Source of the DNA: Ravibacter sp964559125
GTDB lineage: Bacteria > Bacteroidota > Bacteroidia > Cytophagales > Spirosomataceae
NCBI GenBank assembly: GCA_964559125.1
Contig: CAZLGW010000002.1
Location: 1 to 64,000 of the forward strand
Reading direction: 5' to 3'
DNA: 64,000 bases
Position numbers and translations under genes: made by a program. The notes under the pieces were generated by a model. It did not search any database. It saw only the letters and a program-made list of their open reading frames with translations, and had not been told where the DNA came from. This document shows positions 17,143-24,819 of the stretch, piece by piece. The number at the start of each line of letters is the position of its first letter. Position 1 is the first letter of the stretch.

Positions 17143-17973
17143 ATGAACCAGAAAAATGTAGAGTACCTGGTAAGCCAGGTCAAGTATTCCGGCTTTGGTG
17201 CCAGTCATGAAGCAGCACTTGCCGAAAACATCAAAAGTGGCAAACCAGCTTTTACCCTGGAACATCAGGCGGTTTTCGGGGCAGATGTCGCGAACGCCAT
17301 CTTGCATTTTCAAAAATCAAAAACGACTGATAACTATTTCTTTAACCACTATGAGCTGGAATTAAAGAAACAGGAGGGGAGTAGTCTGAAACAGACTTTT
17401 CAGATGGGCTATGATAACAACATTACTTTCAAGGAAGCAGCCAACCTGCTTGCTGGAAGAGCGGTGTTCAAAGAGCTGGCCAAACTGATTGATACGGGTG
17501 AAAATGGGCAGAAGCGATTAGAGCCCAAAGGAGAGAAATACAACGCCTGGCTGCAGCTGGATTTTACCGATACGGACACCCGTGGCAATTTTAAGATCAA
17601 GCCCTATCATGAAAACTATGGCTTCAAGCTGGAAGAAGTGCTTTCCCGCTACCCGATCAAGGAACTGGAAACTCCTGATTACAAAGCGCGGTTGCTCGAA
17701 TCGCTCCAAAAAGGGAATGCACAATCGGTGACGTTTGTGATCGATGGGAAAGAAGAGCGCCGGTTCATTGAGGCTGCTCCCCGGTTTAAGGCTATTAACC
17801 AGTACGATGAAAATATGGTCAGGACCGGCTTCAGCCGCCAGCAGAAAGAGGAGCAATCGCAAGGCAAAGCCCAGCAGCAGGAAGCTCTCGGTGAAAAGAA
17901 AGCTAAAGCGGAGAAACAGGATCAGGAGCCGGAAAAGAAACAGCGGAACCGGAAGGCGAAAGGTATTGCCTGA
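17143..17973 (+). CDS. Conserved accessory protein of Bacteroidetes conjugative elements
   Basis: A 276-residue soluble protein. It belongs to a family I remember as common in Bacteroidetes plasmids and ICEs, always annotated hypothetical: an N-terminal VEYLVSQVKYSGFG, a central DNYFFNHYELEL and FKEAANLLAGRAVFKEL, then NAWLQLDFTDTDTRGNFKIK, YHENYGFKLEEVLSRYPI and IEAAPRFKAINQYDENM. The last 45 residues are a highly charged Gln/Glu/Lys tail. No catalytic motif was seen. Function is unknown; the position behind traN suggests a link to transfer or element maintenance. Confidence 0.7.
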   Translation: MNQKNVEYLVSQVKYSGFGASHEAALAENIKSGKPAFTLEHQAVFGADVANAILHFQKSKTTDNYFFNHYELELKKQEGSSLKQTFQMGYDNNITFKEAANLLAGRAVFKELAKLIDTGENGQKRLEPKGEKYNAWLQLDFTDTDTRGNFKIKPYHENYGFKLEEVLSRYPIKELETPDYKARLLESLQKGNAQSVTFVIDGKEERRFIEAAPRFKAINQYDENMVRTGFSRQQKEEQSQGKAQQQEALGEKKAKAEKQDQEPEKKQRNRKAKGIA

Positions 17974-17987
17974 AAATCAGGTAAACG

Positions 17988-18272
17988 ATGCGGAAACCTG
18001 ATCCCCTTTCCCAATTTATGTCCTGTATTACCGGTGACCCGCGCATCGGCAGTACCCACATTGCTTTGTTTGTGGCCGTGTTTGACTTATGGCTTCAAAA
18101 TGGGAAAGTAGAAAGCCTGGATATAGACCCTAAAAGGGTGATGAAAAAGGCCAAGATTCTGGCACGATCCACCTATGTGGGCGCGATCCGGGATTTACAC
18201 GAATGGGGGTATTGGGTTTATCAGCCCAGTTACAATAACAAAATAAGAAGTAGCATACGATTAAATACCTAA
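17988..18272 (+). CDS. Small conjugative-element regulator, copy 1
   Basis: A 94-residue protein built like a compact winged-helix: IGSTHIALFVAVFDLWLQNG, then DPKRVMKKAKILARSTYVGAIRDLHEWGYWVY. It aligns through its whole length with the 94-residue product at 18550..18834 (shared pattern H-x-x-L-x-x-x-x-x-x-LW-x-x-N, then R-x-VMK-x-A, STY, I-x-DL, GY, Y-P/Q-x-Y). Such proteins are found beside the HTH gene in many Bacteroidetes ICEs. DNA binding is inferred from the fold-like pattern only. Confidence 0.7.
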   Translation: MRKPDPLSQFMSCITGDPRIGSTHIALFVAVFDLWLQNGKVESLDIDPKRVMKKAKILARSTYVGAIRDLHEWGYWVYQPSYNNKIRSSIRLNT

Positions 18273-18278
18273 CGAATT

Positions 18279-18548
18279 ATGGGAATGGAAATAGCGAGCA
18301 AACAGGATTTAGTCGAATTCAAAAATGAATTGCTAAGTGAAATACGAACACTGCTTTCAGAAAGTAACAAGCAGCCCTCTTCAAGATGGCTTAGAAGTGC
18401 ACAGGTGCGACGGCTATTAAGCATCTCGCCTGGTACCTTGCAGCAAATGCGGATTTCCGGAGAACTGAAGTACACTAAGGTGGGAGGAATTCACTTTTAC
18501 CAGGAAAGTGACATCGAATCCATGCTTCTCAAAAACCTGGCCAAGTGA
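18279..18548 (+). CDS. HTH excisionase-like protein
   Basis: An 89-residue protein with an N-terminal helical part (QDLVEFKNELLSEIRTLL) and a C-terminal HTH_17/MerR-like domain: RWLRSAQVRRLLSISPGTLQ followed by GELKYTKVGGIHFYQESDI. This is the standard small DNA-binding protein of Bacteroidetes ICEs, similar to the excisionase/control proteins of CTnDOT. Starting at ATG 18279 or 18285 makes little difference. It lies between two paralogous small regulators and overlaps closely with the second (stop 18548, next ATG 18550), so they form one unit. A role in excision control is inferred. Confidence 0.8.
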   Translation: MGMEIASKQDLVEFKNELLSEIRTLLSESNKQPSSRWLRSAQVRRLLSISPGTLQQMRISGELKYTKVGGIHFYQESDIESMLLKNLAK

Positions 18549-18549
18549 T

Positions 18550-18834
18550 ATGGAGTCGGTAAAAAGCGAAAAAGGAGGGTTGGGTATATGGTTGGACAGC
18601 CGCGTCAATGTCTGGCATCTGGGTTTGTACATGGTGTTTCTCTACTTGTGGAATCAGAATAACCGACAAAACCCGATCACGATCTCCAGGAGGCGCGTGA
18701 TGAAATTGGCGCGCTTTAAAAGTACGGCCACCTACCACAAATGCATCAAAGACCTGATCGCATTCGGCTATATTGACTACCACCCAACCTACGACTACTA
18801 TCAAGGTACGAGGGTGTTTTTAAAGGGGAGGTGA
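18550..18834 (+). CDS. Small conjugative-element regulator, copy 2
   Basis: A 94-residue paralogue of the product at 17988..18272. I chose ATG 18550 (MESVKSEKGG), one base after the HTH gene's stop, since an upstream start would lie within that gene. The pattern is VWHLGLYMVFLYLWNQNN, SRRRVMKLARFKSTATYHKC, LIAFGYIDYHPTYDYY. It resembles the common Bacteroidetes element protein more than copy 1 does. Its stop lies in the first arm of a strong hairpin that also serves the convergent integrase gene. Confidence 0.72.
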   Translation: MESVKSEKGGLGIWLDSRVNVWHLGLYMVFLYLWNQNNRQNPITISRRRVMKLARFKSTATYHKCIKDLIAFGYIDYHPTYDYYQGTRVFLKGR

Positions 18835-18854
18835 GGCCATTTCACCTCCCCTTT
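18822..18854. terminator. Shared hairpin between convergent regulator and integrase genes
   Basis: Thirteen-base arms AAAGGGGAGGTGA (18822..18834) and TCACCTCCCCTTT (18842..18854) face each other over a short loop. The hairpin covers the end of the small regulator gene and ends 17 bases from the integrase stop. There is no long T-run on either strand, so it may slow polymerase or protect mRNA ends instead of acting as a classic terminator. Confidence 0.6.
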
Positions 18855-18871
18855 GATTACCTGCCGGACCT

Positions 18872-20086
18872 TCAAGAATATAGGGCCTTTATTTTCTTCA
18901 TATCCTCGCTGATCTTTTTATCCACGACCTTCGCGTAGATCTGAGTTGTCCGGATATTAGAGTGTCCCAGCATTTTTGAAACACTCTCGATCGGTACGCC
19001 ATTCGAAAGAGTGACAGTTGTGGCAAAGGTATGCCTGGCCAAATGGAAGGTAATCGCTTTATCAATGCTACATACATCAGCTATTTCCTTCAAATAGGCA
19101 TTCATCTTCTGATTTGATAAAACAGGAAGCAGTCTATCCTGGGCAATTACTTGAGGGTGATCCTCGTATTTCTTAATTATTTCAAACGCTGGCGGTAGTA
19201 AGGGGATTAGCGATGCACTATCCGTTTTTTGACGTTTGATGGTAATCCAATCACCTCCGTCAAACCCTTCGACCACTTCCGAGCGTTTAAGCTTATACAC
19301 ATCGACATAGGCAAGCCCCGTATAGCAGCAGAAAACGAAAATATCCCTGACTTGATCCAGGCGTTCTGTACCGAACTCCTTTTCAGAAATCCTGGTAAGT
19401 TCCGATTGCGTGAGCGCCTGCCGATTGACCTCCCGCTTACTCATTTTATAAGCATGAAACGGATCTCTGGCCAACCAACCTTTCTTCACGCAGATCCAAA
19501 CGATTTTTTTGAAGTTAGCCAGGTACTTCATTGAAGTATTATGGTCGCATTTTCGGATCGTCTTGAACCAGAACTCGTAGTCGGATATAAAATCGTAATC
19601 TAACTTATTAATATCCAGGTCGTCTGCTTTGTACTTCCACTGAATGAAATTCCTGGTATGAGAAAGGCAGGTTTCATATCGTTTCAGGGTACCCCGCGCA
19701 TAATCGATCCCGATCAATTTCGCCAGCTGATCGTTGTGCGCCTGGAAAACTTCAAGAATGAAGGTCGGTTTGTCACCTGCTCCGCTAAGCTTGGCTTTTA
19801 CAGCTTCCGCTGTGATCTCGATATTCGACTCAATCAATTGTCTGCGAACCTCGAAAACCTTAGTCTGCATGGTCTCAAGATAATTATTGAGTAGTCTGGC
19901 CTCCTCCCTGGTTCCATTCTGTCTCCCAGACGCCGTATTCCATTTCTCTGGATCGCAATACCTTTTCGTGGCCAGTTCAAATCGCTGACCATTAACCGTA
20001 ATACGCAAGTAAATGGGCAATTTACCCGTGACGTAGTTGCTGCGTTTTTTTAGATAAAAGAGCAACGTGAAGGTTTTTGTAAGCAT
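18872..20086 (-). CDS. int: Tyrosine recombinase/integrase of the ICE
   Basis: A 404-residue site-specific recombinase. An N-terminal arm-binding domain covers about residues 1-95, the SAM-like core-binding domain about 105-215, and the catalytic domain about 225-400. Catalytic residues visible are K287, H348 and R351 (FHLARHTFAT), H375 (MLGHSN) and nucleophile Y384 (TQIYAKV). The first arginine of the usual set is replaced by Ala259 in the motif CYTGLAYVDV. The CTnDOT integrase IntDOT is also known to lack that arginine, so this places the enzyme in the same branch. It points away from the tRNA-Asp gene 250 bases to its right, as expected for an element that integrated there. Confidence 0.92.
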   Translation of the reverse strand: MLTKTFTLLFYLKKRSNYVTGKLPIYLRITVNGQRFELATKRYCDPEKWNTASGRQNGTREEARLLNNYLETMQTKVFEVRRQLIESNIEITAEAVKAKLSGAGDKPTFILEVFQAHNDQLAKLIGIDYARGTLKRYETCLSHTRNFIQWKYKADDLDINKLDYDFISDYEFWFKTIRKCDHNTSMKYLANFKKIVWICVKKGWLARDPFHAYKMSKREVNRQALTQSELTRISEKEFGTERLDQVRDIFVFCCYTGLAYVDVYKLKRSEVVEGFDGGDWITIKRQKTDSASLIPLLPPAFEIIKKYEDHPQVIAQDRLLPVLSNQKMNAYLKEIADVCSIDKAITFHLARHTFATTVTLSNGVPIESVSKMLGHSNIRTTQIYAKVVDKKISEDMKKIKALYS

Positions 20087-20188
20087 ACCATTCGTTTTTT
20101 TAAGTGAATAAAAATAAGAATGCAGCCTTCAACAAACAAGATGTTTAGCGCGTAAACTACCTGTTTAACAGTTAGTTACATAGATTCT

Positions 20189-20234
20189 GGTGAGCACTTT
20201 TCAGAGTTGTTAACTGCTCACCGAATTGCTCACC
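20189..20234. repeat. Three copies of TGCTCACC near the integrase start
   Basis: The octamer TGCTCACC occurs at 20215..20222 and 20227..20234 in direct orientation, 12 bases apart, and inverted as GGTGAGCA at 20189..20196. They lie between the integrase start and the tRNA-Asp terminator. Such clustered repeats are typical of arm-type integrase or excisionase binding sites, or of an operator controlling int. The role is inferred from position only. Confidence 0.5.
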
Positions 20235-20278
20235 AAAAATTTGAGTTTTTAGAAACAATTTGATGAACGACGAACAAT

Positions 20279-20313
20279 AAAAAAGCCTGTAAATCGTTGA
20301 TTTACAGGCTTTT
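20279..20313 (-). terminator. Intrinsic terminator of tRNA-Asp
   Basis: Perfect 15-base arms at 20281..20295 and 20299..20313 with a GTT loop. On the minus strand the stem is followed by six T (complement of A 20279..20284). It lies 24 bases after the tRNA 3' end, so it terminates the tRNA transcript. Confidence 0.85.
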
Positions 20314-20337
20314 GATGCTTTTTGATTTGATTCTCAG

Positions 20338-20411
20338 CGGTCCGGACGGGACTCGAACCCGCGACCCCATGCGTGACAGGCATGTATTCTAACCAACTGA
20401 ACTACCGGACC
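20338..20411 (-). tRNA. tRNA-Asp (GTC)
   Basis: A 74-base tRNA. Read on the minus strand, the acceptor arms GGTCCGG and CCGGACC pair perfectly, the discriminator base is G (20338), the anticodon loop CCTGTCACG contains GTC for aspartate and the T-loop carries GGTTCGAGTCC. CCA is not encoded. The 3' end points to the integrase, so this is the probable integration target or neighbour of the ICE. Confidence 0.95.
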
Positions 20412-20535
20412 TCCTTGTCTTACTGATCCCCGCACCGTTGTCGTGAATCGTGGTGCAAAAGTATAGGGAGGGATGATATAACGCAAGCGTTTTTGATAAA
20501 AAAGTTTATCAAGTTGATAAGAAAGTGTATCGGAA

Positions 20536-20568
20536 TTTGCCTACCCGCGCCGCACCCGGTTATCTTTG
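20536..20568 (+). promoter_or_regulatory. Bacteroidetes-type promoter of the nif3-like operon
   Basis: TTTG at 20536..20539, a 21-base spacer and TATCTTTG at 20561..20568 give an exact TAnnTTTG box. Transcription would start about 20 bases before the ATG at 20594, which also supports that start over the upstream in-frame one at 20525. Confidence 0.7.
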
Positions 20569-20593
20569 CAGAGTTACGTATCAAAAGCAGCCT

Positions 20594-21694
20594 ATGCCAA
20601 CCATCCAAAAAATTATTTCCGTGCTCGAAGAATGGGCGCCGCCGGCCTACCAGGAAGACTATGACAACGCAGGACTCCTTACAGGCAGGCCTGAATGGGA
20701 AGTATCAGGGGTGCTCCTGACGCTGGACGCGACGGAAGAAGTCGTGAAAGAAGCCGTTGCTAAAGGCGCCAACCTGATCGTGGCGCATCATCCTGTTGTT
20801 TTTAAAGGACTGCGCAGGCTGAACGGCAGTAATTATGTGGAGCGGACCGTTATAGCGGCTATCAAAAATGACATTGCTATCTATGCTATTCATACCAACC
20901 TCGACAATGTGGCTACCGGGGTAAACCGTAAGATCGCCGAAAGGCTGGGCCTGGAGCATATAAGAGTGCTTGCTCCAAAGTCAGGTGAGCTGGCCAAGTT
21001 AAGCTTCTTTGTGCCGGTGGAAAACACACAAAACGTTTTGGACGCGCTGTTTTCTGCCGGCGCCGGTAAGATCGGAGCCTATTCGGAATGCAGTTTCCGC
21101 GTGGAAGGAACCGGGACGTTCAAGCCGGATACATCCGCCCGCCCGCATATCGGGATGAACGGGCAGCTCGAGGAGGTAATCGAAAACAGGGTAGAGGTGA
21201 TGTTCCCTGCTTACCTGCAGGGGAAAGTGCTTGCTGCGCTGAAGAAGGTCCATCCCTATGAAGAGGTGGCCTACTACCTGCATGCGCTCGAAAACGCAAA
21301 CCAGGAGGTGGGAGCAGGGGCAATCGGTGAGCTGCCGGAAGAAATGACGACGGATGAATTCCTCGGGGTTTTGAAGGAACGCATGTCGCTGAAAGTGATC
21401 AGGCATACCCGGCCGCCAGGTCGGAAGATACGTAAAGTGGCAGTTTGCGGCGGAGCGGGAAGCTTCCTGCTCAGGAAGGCGATACAAAACGGAGCGGATG
21501 TCTTTGTGACCTCGGATTTCAAGTATCACGAGTTTTTTGATGCCGAAGGCCGGCTGATGATATGCGACATCGGGCATTATGAAAGTGAAGTGTTTACAAA
21601 AGATTTATTGTTCTCATATTTATCAGAGAAATTTAATAATTTTGCACTCTATTTGTCAGAGGTGAATACTAACCCGGTGACATACCACGTATAA
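20594..21694 (+). CDS. Nif3-like dinuclear metal centre protein
   Basis: A 366-residue member of the NIF3/YbgI family, which forms ring-shaped hexamers with a two-metal site. Metal-site motifs visible are ANLIVAHHPVVFKGLRRL (about 63-80) and IYAIHTNLDN (about 98-107) near the N-terminus, and VFVTSDFKYHEFFD with ICDIGHYESE near the C-terminus. The roughly 120-residue insert in the middle (about 140-250) is the PII-like domain present in longer family members. The start at 20594 fits the promoter. Biological function is unsettled; suggested roles include hydrolase and GTP cyclohydrolase-like activities. It forms an operon with the following zinc-ribbon gene (6-base gap), a pairing common in Bacteroidetes. 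Confidence 0.9.
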   Translation: MPTIQKIISVLEEWAPPAYQEDYDNAGLLTGRPEWEVSGVLLTLDATEEVVKEAVAKGANLIVAHHPVVFKGLRRLNGSNYVERTVIAAIKNDIAIYAIHTNLDNVATGVNRKIAERLGLEHIRVLAPKSGELAKLSFFVPVENTQNVLDALFSAGAGKIGAYSECSFRVEGTGTFKPDTSARPHIGMNGQLEEVIENRVEVMFPAYLQGKVLAALKKVHPYEEVAYYLHALENANQEVGAGAIGELPEEMTTDEFLGVLKERMSLKVIRHTRPPGRKIRKVAVCGGAGSFLLRKAIQNGADVFVTSDFKYHEFFDAEGRLMICDIGHYESEVFTKDLLFSYLSEKFNNFALYLSEVNTNPVTYHV

Positions 21695-21700
21695 AGATAT

Positions 21701-22441
21701 ATGGAAAGCACAATTGCACAAAAGCTGGAGGCTCTGTTGAAGCTACAGGAAATTGATTCAAAACTGGATGCGCTTCTTAAAATCCGCGGAGACCTTCCCG
21801 AAGAAGTAAGAGACCTGGAAGACGAAACCCTGGGCTACCAGACAAGAAAAAATAAATTCCTTTCTGAAATCGATGAGCTGAACGGCGACCTGCAGGCGTT
21901 TAGCAATGCGCAGAAAGATGCCGAAAAGCTGATCCTCAAGTATAAAGAGCAGCAGATGAACGTACGCAACAACCGCGAGTTCGATGCTATCTCGAAGGAA
22001 ATAGAGCTGCAGGAACTGGACGTGAACCTCGCCGAAAAGAGAAGTAACGAAACCCGGGCCCGCATAAGACTGATTGAAGATGAGCTTGAAAAAATTAACC
22101 AGATACTGGCCGAGCGTGAGGAAGCTTTGAATGAGAAAAAAGGTGAGCTGGAGGTAATCGTGGAGGAAAGCCGTGAAGAGGAAAAGCAGATCAGGGCTTC
22201 CCGCGAGAAACAAACCAAGAAAATCGAGGAGCGGCTTCTGAAATCTTATGAGAAGATCCGGTCTAACTCCCTGAATGGCCTGGCAGTGGTCCATGTGTCG
22301 AGAGGCGCCTGCGGCGGATGTTTCAATATCGTGCCTCCGCAGCGGCAGGCAGATATCCGCGATAACAAACGTATCATCGTTTGCGAGCACTGCGGCCGGA
22401 TACTGGCGGATGTCGAATCTCCCGTGCAGGCTTCCAGGTAA
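21701..22441 (+). CDS. Coiled-coil protein with C4 zinc ribbon
   Basis: A 246-residue protein. Residues about 1-190 form long coiled-coil helices (EIDELNGDLQAFSNAQKDAE and repeats of Glu/Lys-rich heptads). The C-terminus has a C4 zinc ribbon: CGGCFNIVPP followed by CEHCGRILAD, so two CxxC pairs bind zinc. It belongs to the zf-RING_7 family (formerly DUF164), which sits next to nif3-like genes in many bacteria. A role in RNA or nucleic-acid binding is proposed for relatives but not shown here. An intrinsic terminator follows at 22471. Confidence 0.87.
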   Translation: MESTIAQKLEALLKLQEIDSKLDALLKIRGDLPEEVRDLEDETLGYQTRKNKFLSEIDELNGDLQAFSNAQKDAEKLILKYKEQQMNVRNNREFDAISKEIELQELDVNLAEKRSNETRARIRLIEDELEKINQILAEREEALNEKKGELEVIVEESREEEKQIRASREKQTKKIEERLLKSYEKIRSNSLNGLAVVHVSRGACGGCFNIVPPQRQADIRDNKRIIVCEHCGRILADVESPVQASR

Positions 22442-22470
22442 GGAGACCCCTTATGTTTTTGTAATTGACA

Positions 22471-22506
22471 GAGAAGGTTGTCTTAGGACAGCCTTCTCCT
22501 TTTTTT
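22471..22506 (+). terminator. Terminator after the nif3/zinc-ribbon operon
   Basis: GAGAAGGTTGTC (22471..22482) pairs with GACAGCCTTCTC (22487..22498) over a TTAG loop with one G-U pair, followed by seven T at 22500..22506. It lies inside the 5' extension of the open frame of the next gene, which argues that the next gene starts further down at 22513. Confidence 0.85.
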
Positions 22507-22512
22507 GATAGT

Positions 22513-24027
22513 TTGAAGCTGACGAGAGTTTACATTTCCTGCATTTGCATAGCCTTCCTGGTAAGAGCTGCAGTGGCCTTTCCGGTGAATACGGGCGGTG
22601 GATTTGTATTTTCGCCGGAACTCGTAAAAGCGTATTCGGATATCCAGAAGCTACGCCTGGAAAAAGCGGGAGCCGTATTGAAAGAGGAGCAAGGGAAAAA
22701 TGGACAGAACGGCTTCATACCTTATTTGGAAAGCTATTCCGACTTCTTCTATTTCCTTGTAACCGACAACCTCCGGGAATACGCCGCTTTCGGGAAAAGA
22801 CAGGAAGCCAGATTGCAGCAACTGGCCGGGTTGCCCGACAGGTCGCCGTACCGGCGCATGATGATGGCTGAAATCAGGCTCCATTCTGCGTTTGTGAAGC
22901 TCAAGTTCGGAAACCGGACTGCCGGTTGCTGGGATATTATCAGGGCCAACAGGCTGCTCGGGGAAAACCTGAAGTTGTTCCCGGATTTTGTGCCGCACCT
23001 GAAAGCCCTCGGTTTGCTGCATGTGATGATCGGCTCCGTACCCGAAGAATACCAATGGGTGGCGCGCGTGATGGGATTGAGAGGGACTATCAGCCAGGGA
23101 CTTGCCGAACTCGGCAGGGTAGAAAAAGAGTCGGAACTGTTTGGAAAAGAAGCCCGTGTGACGGCCCTTCTCCTGCATGCCTATGTGCTTCAGCCTGATG
23201 AGCAACTGATTACAAGGCTGAGGGAAATACCCTATGAGGAACCCGATAACCTGCTTTTTCATTTCTTGTCCGCCTCTGTCCTGATGAAAAAGGGCAGGAG
23301 CGAGGCGGCGCTTGCTATCCTGGATAAAGCGCCGCAGGACGGAGCATACCTTCCCTTCCCTTTCCTGCATTATATGAAGGCTGAAGTGAGCCTTCAGAAG
23401 GGGCAGTACGGCAGGGCTATAGCCGAATATGATATTTTCCTGGATCATAGCAAGGGGAGTAACTTTTTGAAGGACAGCTATTTCAAAAAGTTTCTTTGTA
23501 CGTGGCTGCACAAGGATAGAAAACCTCAGGCCGCGTTGCTCCCGAAGGTACTGAACAGCGGCGCCATGAATGTGGAAGCCGACAAGCATGCTCAGAAGAC
23601 GACGGAGAGGTTCCTGGCAAACAAAATTGATGACGAGCAAAAGGTCCTTTTCAAAGCCAGGTATGCTTTCGACGGCGGATTCCTGGCAGAGGCGCTATCG
23701 GTATTGAAGGGGTTGAATGAAGCTTCTTTCACGCATATTCACTCAAAAATTGAATACAATTACCGGCTGGGACGTATATTACAGCAACAGGGGAAGACAG
23801 CGGAAGGCATCCCTTTTCTTAAACGCGCGCTGCAGATGAACCAGGGCTACGACTACTATTTCGGTGCTTCTGCGGCCCTTCAGCTGGGATATATCTACCG
23901 CAAAGCGGGTCAGACGGATATAGCTGCAGATTTCTTCCGGAAGGCTATGTCGTTTAAAAAGCATGAATACAAGAATAGTATAGATAATAAAGCGAGAGCT
24001 GCCCTGACGGAACTAGGCGTTAAGTAG
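22513..24027 (+). CDS. Exported tetratricopeptide repeat protein
   Basis: A 504-residue protein with start chosen at TTG 22513: the resulting MKLTRVYISCICIAFLVRAA is a good signal peptide (cleavage near VAFP), while the longer frame begins inside a terminator. The C-terminal half holds TPR units (for example GRAIAEYDIFLDH, NYRLGRILQQQGKTAEGIPF, LQLGYIYRKAGQTDIAADFF). The N-terminal half is helical and resembles uncharacterised Cytophagales TPR proteins with a DUF-type domain. The likely role is a periplasmic scaffold for protein contacts; no specific partner is evident. The TTG start makes the exact N-terminus uncertain. Confidence 0.75.
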   Translation: MKLTRVYISCICIAFLVRAAVAFPVNTGGGFVFSPELVKAYSDIQKLRLEKAGAVLKEEQGKNGQNGFIPYLESYSDFFYFLVTDNLREYAAFGKRQEARLQQLAGLPDRSPYRRMMMAEIRLHSAFVKLKFGNRTAGCWDIIRANRLLGENLKLFPDFVPHLKALGLLHVMIGSVPEEYQWVARVMGLRGTISQGLAELGRVEKESELFGKEARVTALLLHAYVLQPDEQLITRLREIPYEEPDNLLFHFLSASVLMKKGRSEAALAILDKAPQDGAYLPFPFLHYMKAEVSLQKGQYGRAIAEYDIFLDHSKGSNFLKDSYFKKFLCTWLHKDRKPQAALLPKVLNSGAMNVEADKHAQKTTERFLANKIDDEQKVLFKARYAFDGGFLAEALSVLKGLNEASFTHIHSKIEYNYRLGRILQQQGKTAEGIPFLKRALQMNQGYDYYFGASAALQLGYIYRKAGQTDIAADFFRKAMSFKKHEYKNSIDNKARAALTELGVK

Positions 24028-24098
24028 AGCAGGGGAGAGTAGGCAAAATGTAAGGATTTACTATCTTTACCTGTACAACTGTATTAGGTACATGCTAT

Positions 24099-24809
24099 AT
24101 GAAAATAAACAAACGGTACATTACCATTTCCCGTACCATACAAGACTGGGCTGAAGAGGATCGTCCCCGGGAAAAATTGTTACAGAGAGGGAGAATGGCG
24201 CTTACCGATGCAGAACTCCTGGCAATATTGATAGGATCAGGCACCGTTTCCGAGACGGCTGTCGATGTAGCGAAAAACCTGTTGTCGAGGGTGAATCACG
24301 ACCTGCGCGAACTGGGCAAGCAAACTCCGGGAGAACTTATGAAAACGAGAGGGATCGGGAAGGCGAAAGCAATTACCCTCCTGGCTGCCATGGAGCTGGG
24401 CCGCCGGCGGAAAGAACGCGATGTGATGCCGCGTATCCGGATTGTATCTTCGGCGTCGGCCTACGAAGAAATGCGGCCCTATCTCCAGGATAAGCAGCAC
24501 GAGGAATTCTGGATCCTCCTGCTCAACAGGGCCGCTGAAGTAATAAGGCCGGTACAGGTAAGCCTTGGCGGGGTATCCGGAACAGTGGTCGATGTGAAGC
24601 TTGTTTTTAAACATGCGGTAGAAAACCTGGCCAGTTCGGTAATCCTTGTCCACAATCATCCCTCGGGCAACCTCCGGCCGAGCACTTCCGACAAAACGAT
24701 CACCAGGCAACTTTCCGACGCAGGCAGGATACTTTCGATACCGGTGCTGGATCACCTGATCTTGTCCGACAGCGGGTATTTCAGTTTTGCCGACGAAGGT
24801 ATGCTGTAA
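24099..24809 (+). CDS. radC: RadC-family JAB domain protein
   Basis: A 236-residue protein. The N-terminal UPF0758/HhH region covers residues about 15-110, with LTDAELLAILIGSGT and TRGIGKAKAITLLAAMELG. The C-terminal JAB/MPN domain has the metal-binding motif HNHPSGN at 185-191 with Asp at 198. The family was named for DNA repair, but its biochemical role is still unclear. A TATCTTTA box at 24062..24069 is a possible promoter element. It is convergent with the response regulator gene, with only 10 bases between stop codons. Confidence 0.93.
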   Translation: MKINKRYITISRTIQDWAEEDRPREKLLQRGRMALTDAELLAILIGSGTVSETAVDVAKNLLSRVNHDLRELGKQTPGELMKTRGIGKAKAITLLAAMELGRRRKERDVMPRIRIVSSASAYEEMRPYLQDKQHEEFWILLLNRAAEVIRPVQVSLGGVSGTVVDVKLVFKHAVENLASSVILVHNHPSGNLRPSTSDKTITRQLSDAGRILSIPVLDHLILSDSGYFSFADEGML

Positions 24810-24819
24810 GCTGCCGGTG

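Larger units (their letters stand above)
3311..20278. mobile_element. CTnDOT-like integrative and conjugative element (right part)
   Basis: This span carries the hallmarks of a Bacteroidetes ICE: rteC, a traE-to-traN mating-pair-formation operon, conjugative-element accessory genes, an HTH excisionase-like protein and a tyrosine integrase facing a tRNA-Asp gene. The right boundary is inferred to lie between the integrase start at 20086 and the tRNA terminator at 20279. No left boundary is visible: no copy of the tRNA 3' end was found at the left of the window, and genes before 3311 may also belong to the element. Relaxase (mobB), coupling protein (mobC), traL, traO, traP and traQ are absent here, so the element is either longer than the window or defective. 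Confidence 0.75.

Noticed and set aside
20999..21577. Minus-strand open frame of 192 codons opposite the nif3-like gene
   Set aside because: The plus-strand Nif3 protein has intact metal-site motifs throughout, and the minus frame has no recognisable features.
22651..23640. Long 329-codon open frame on the minus strand
   Set aside because: It is fully antisense to the TPR gene at 22513..24027, has no recognisable domain or signal, and the composition explains it as a shadow frame.
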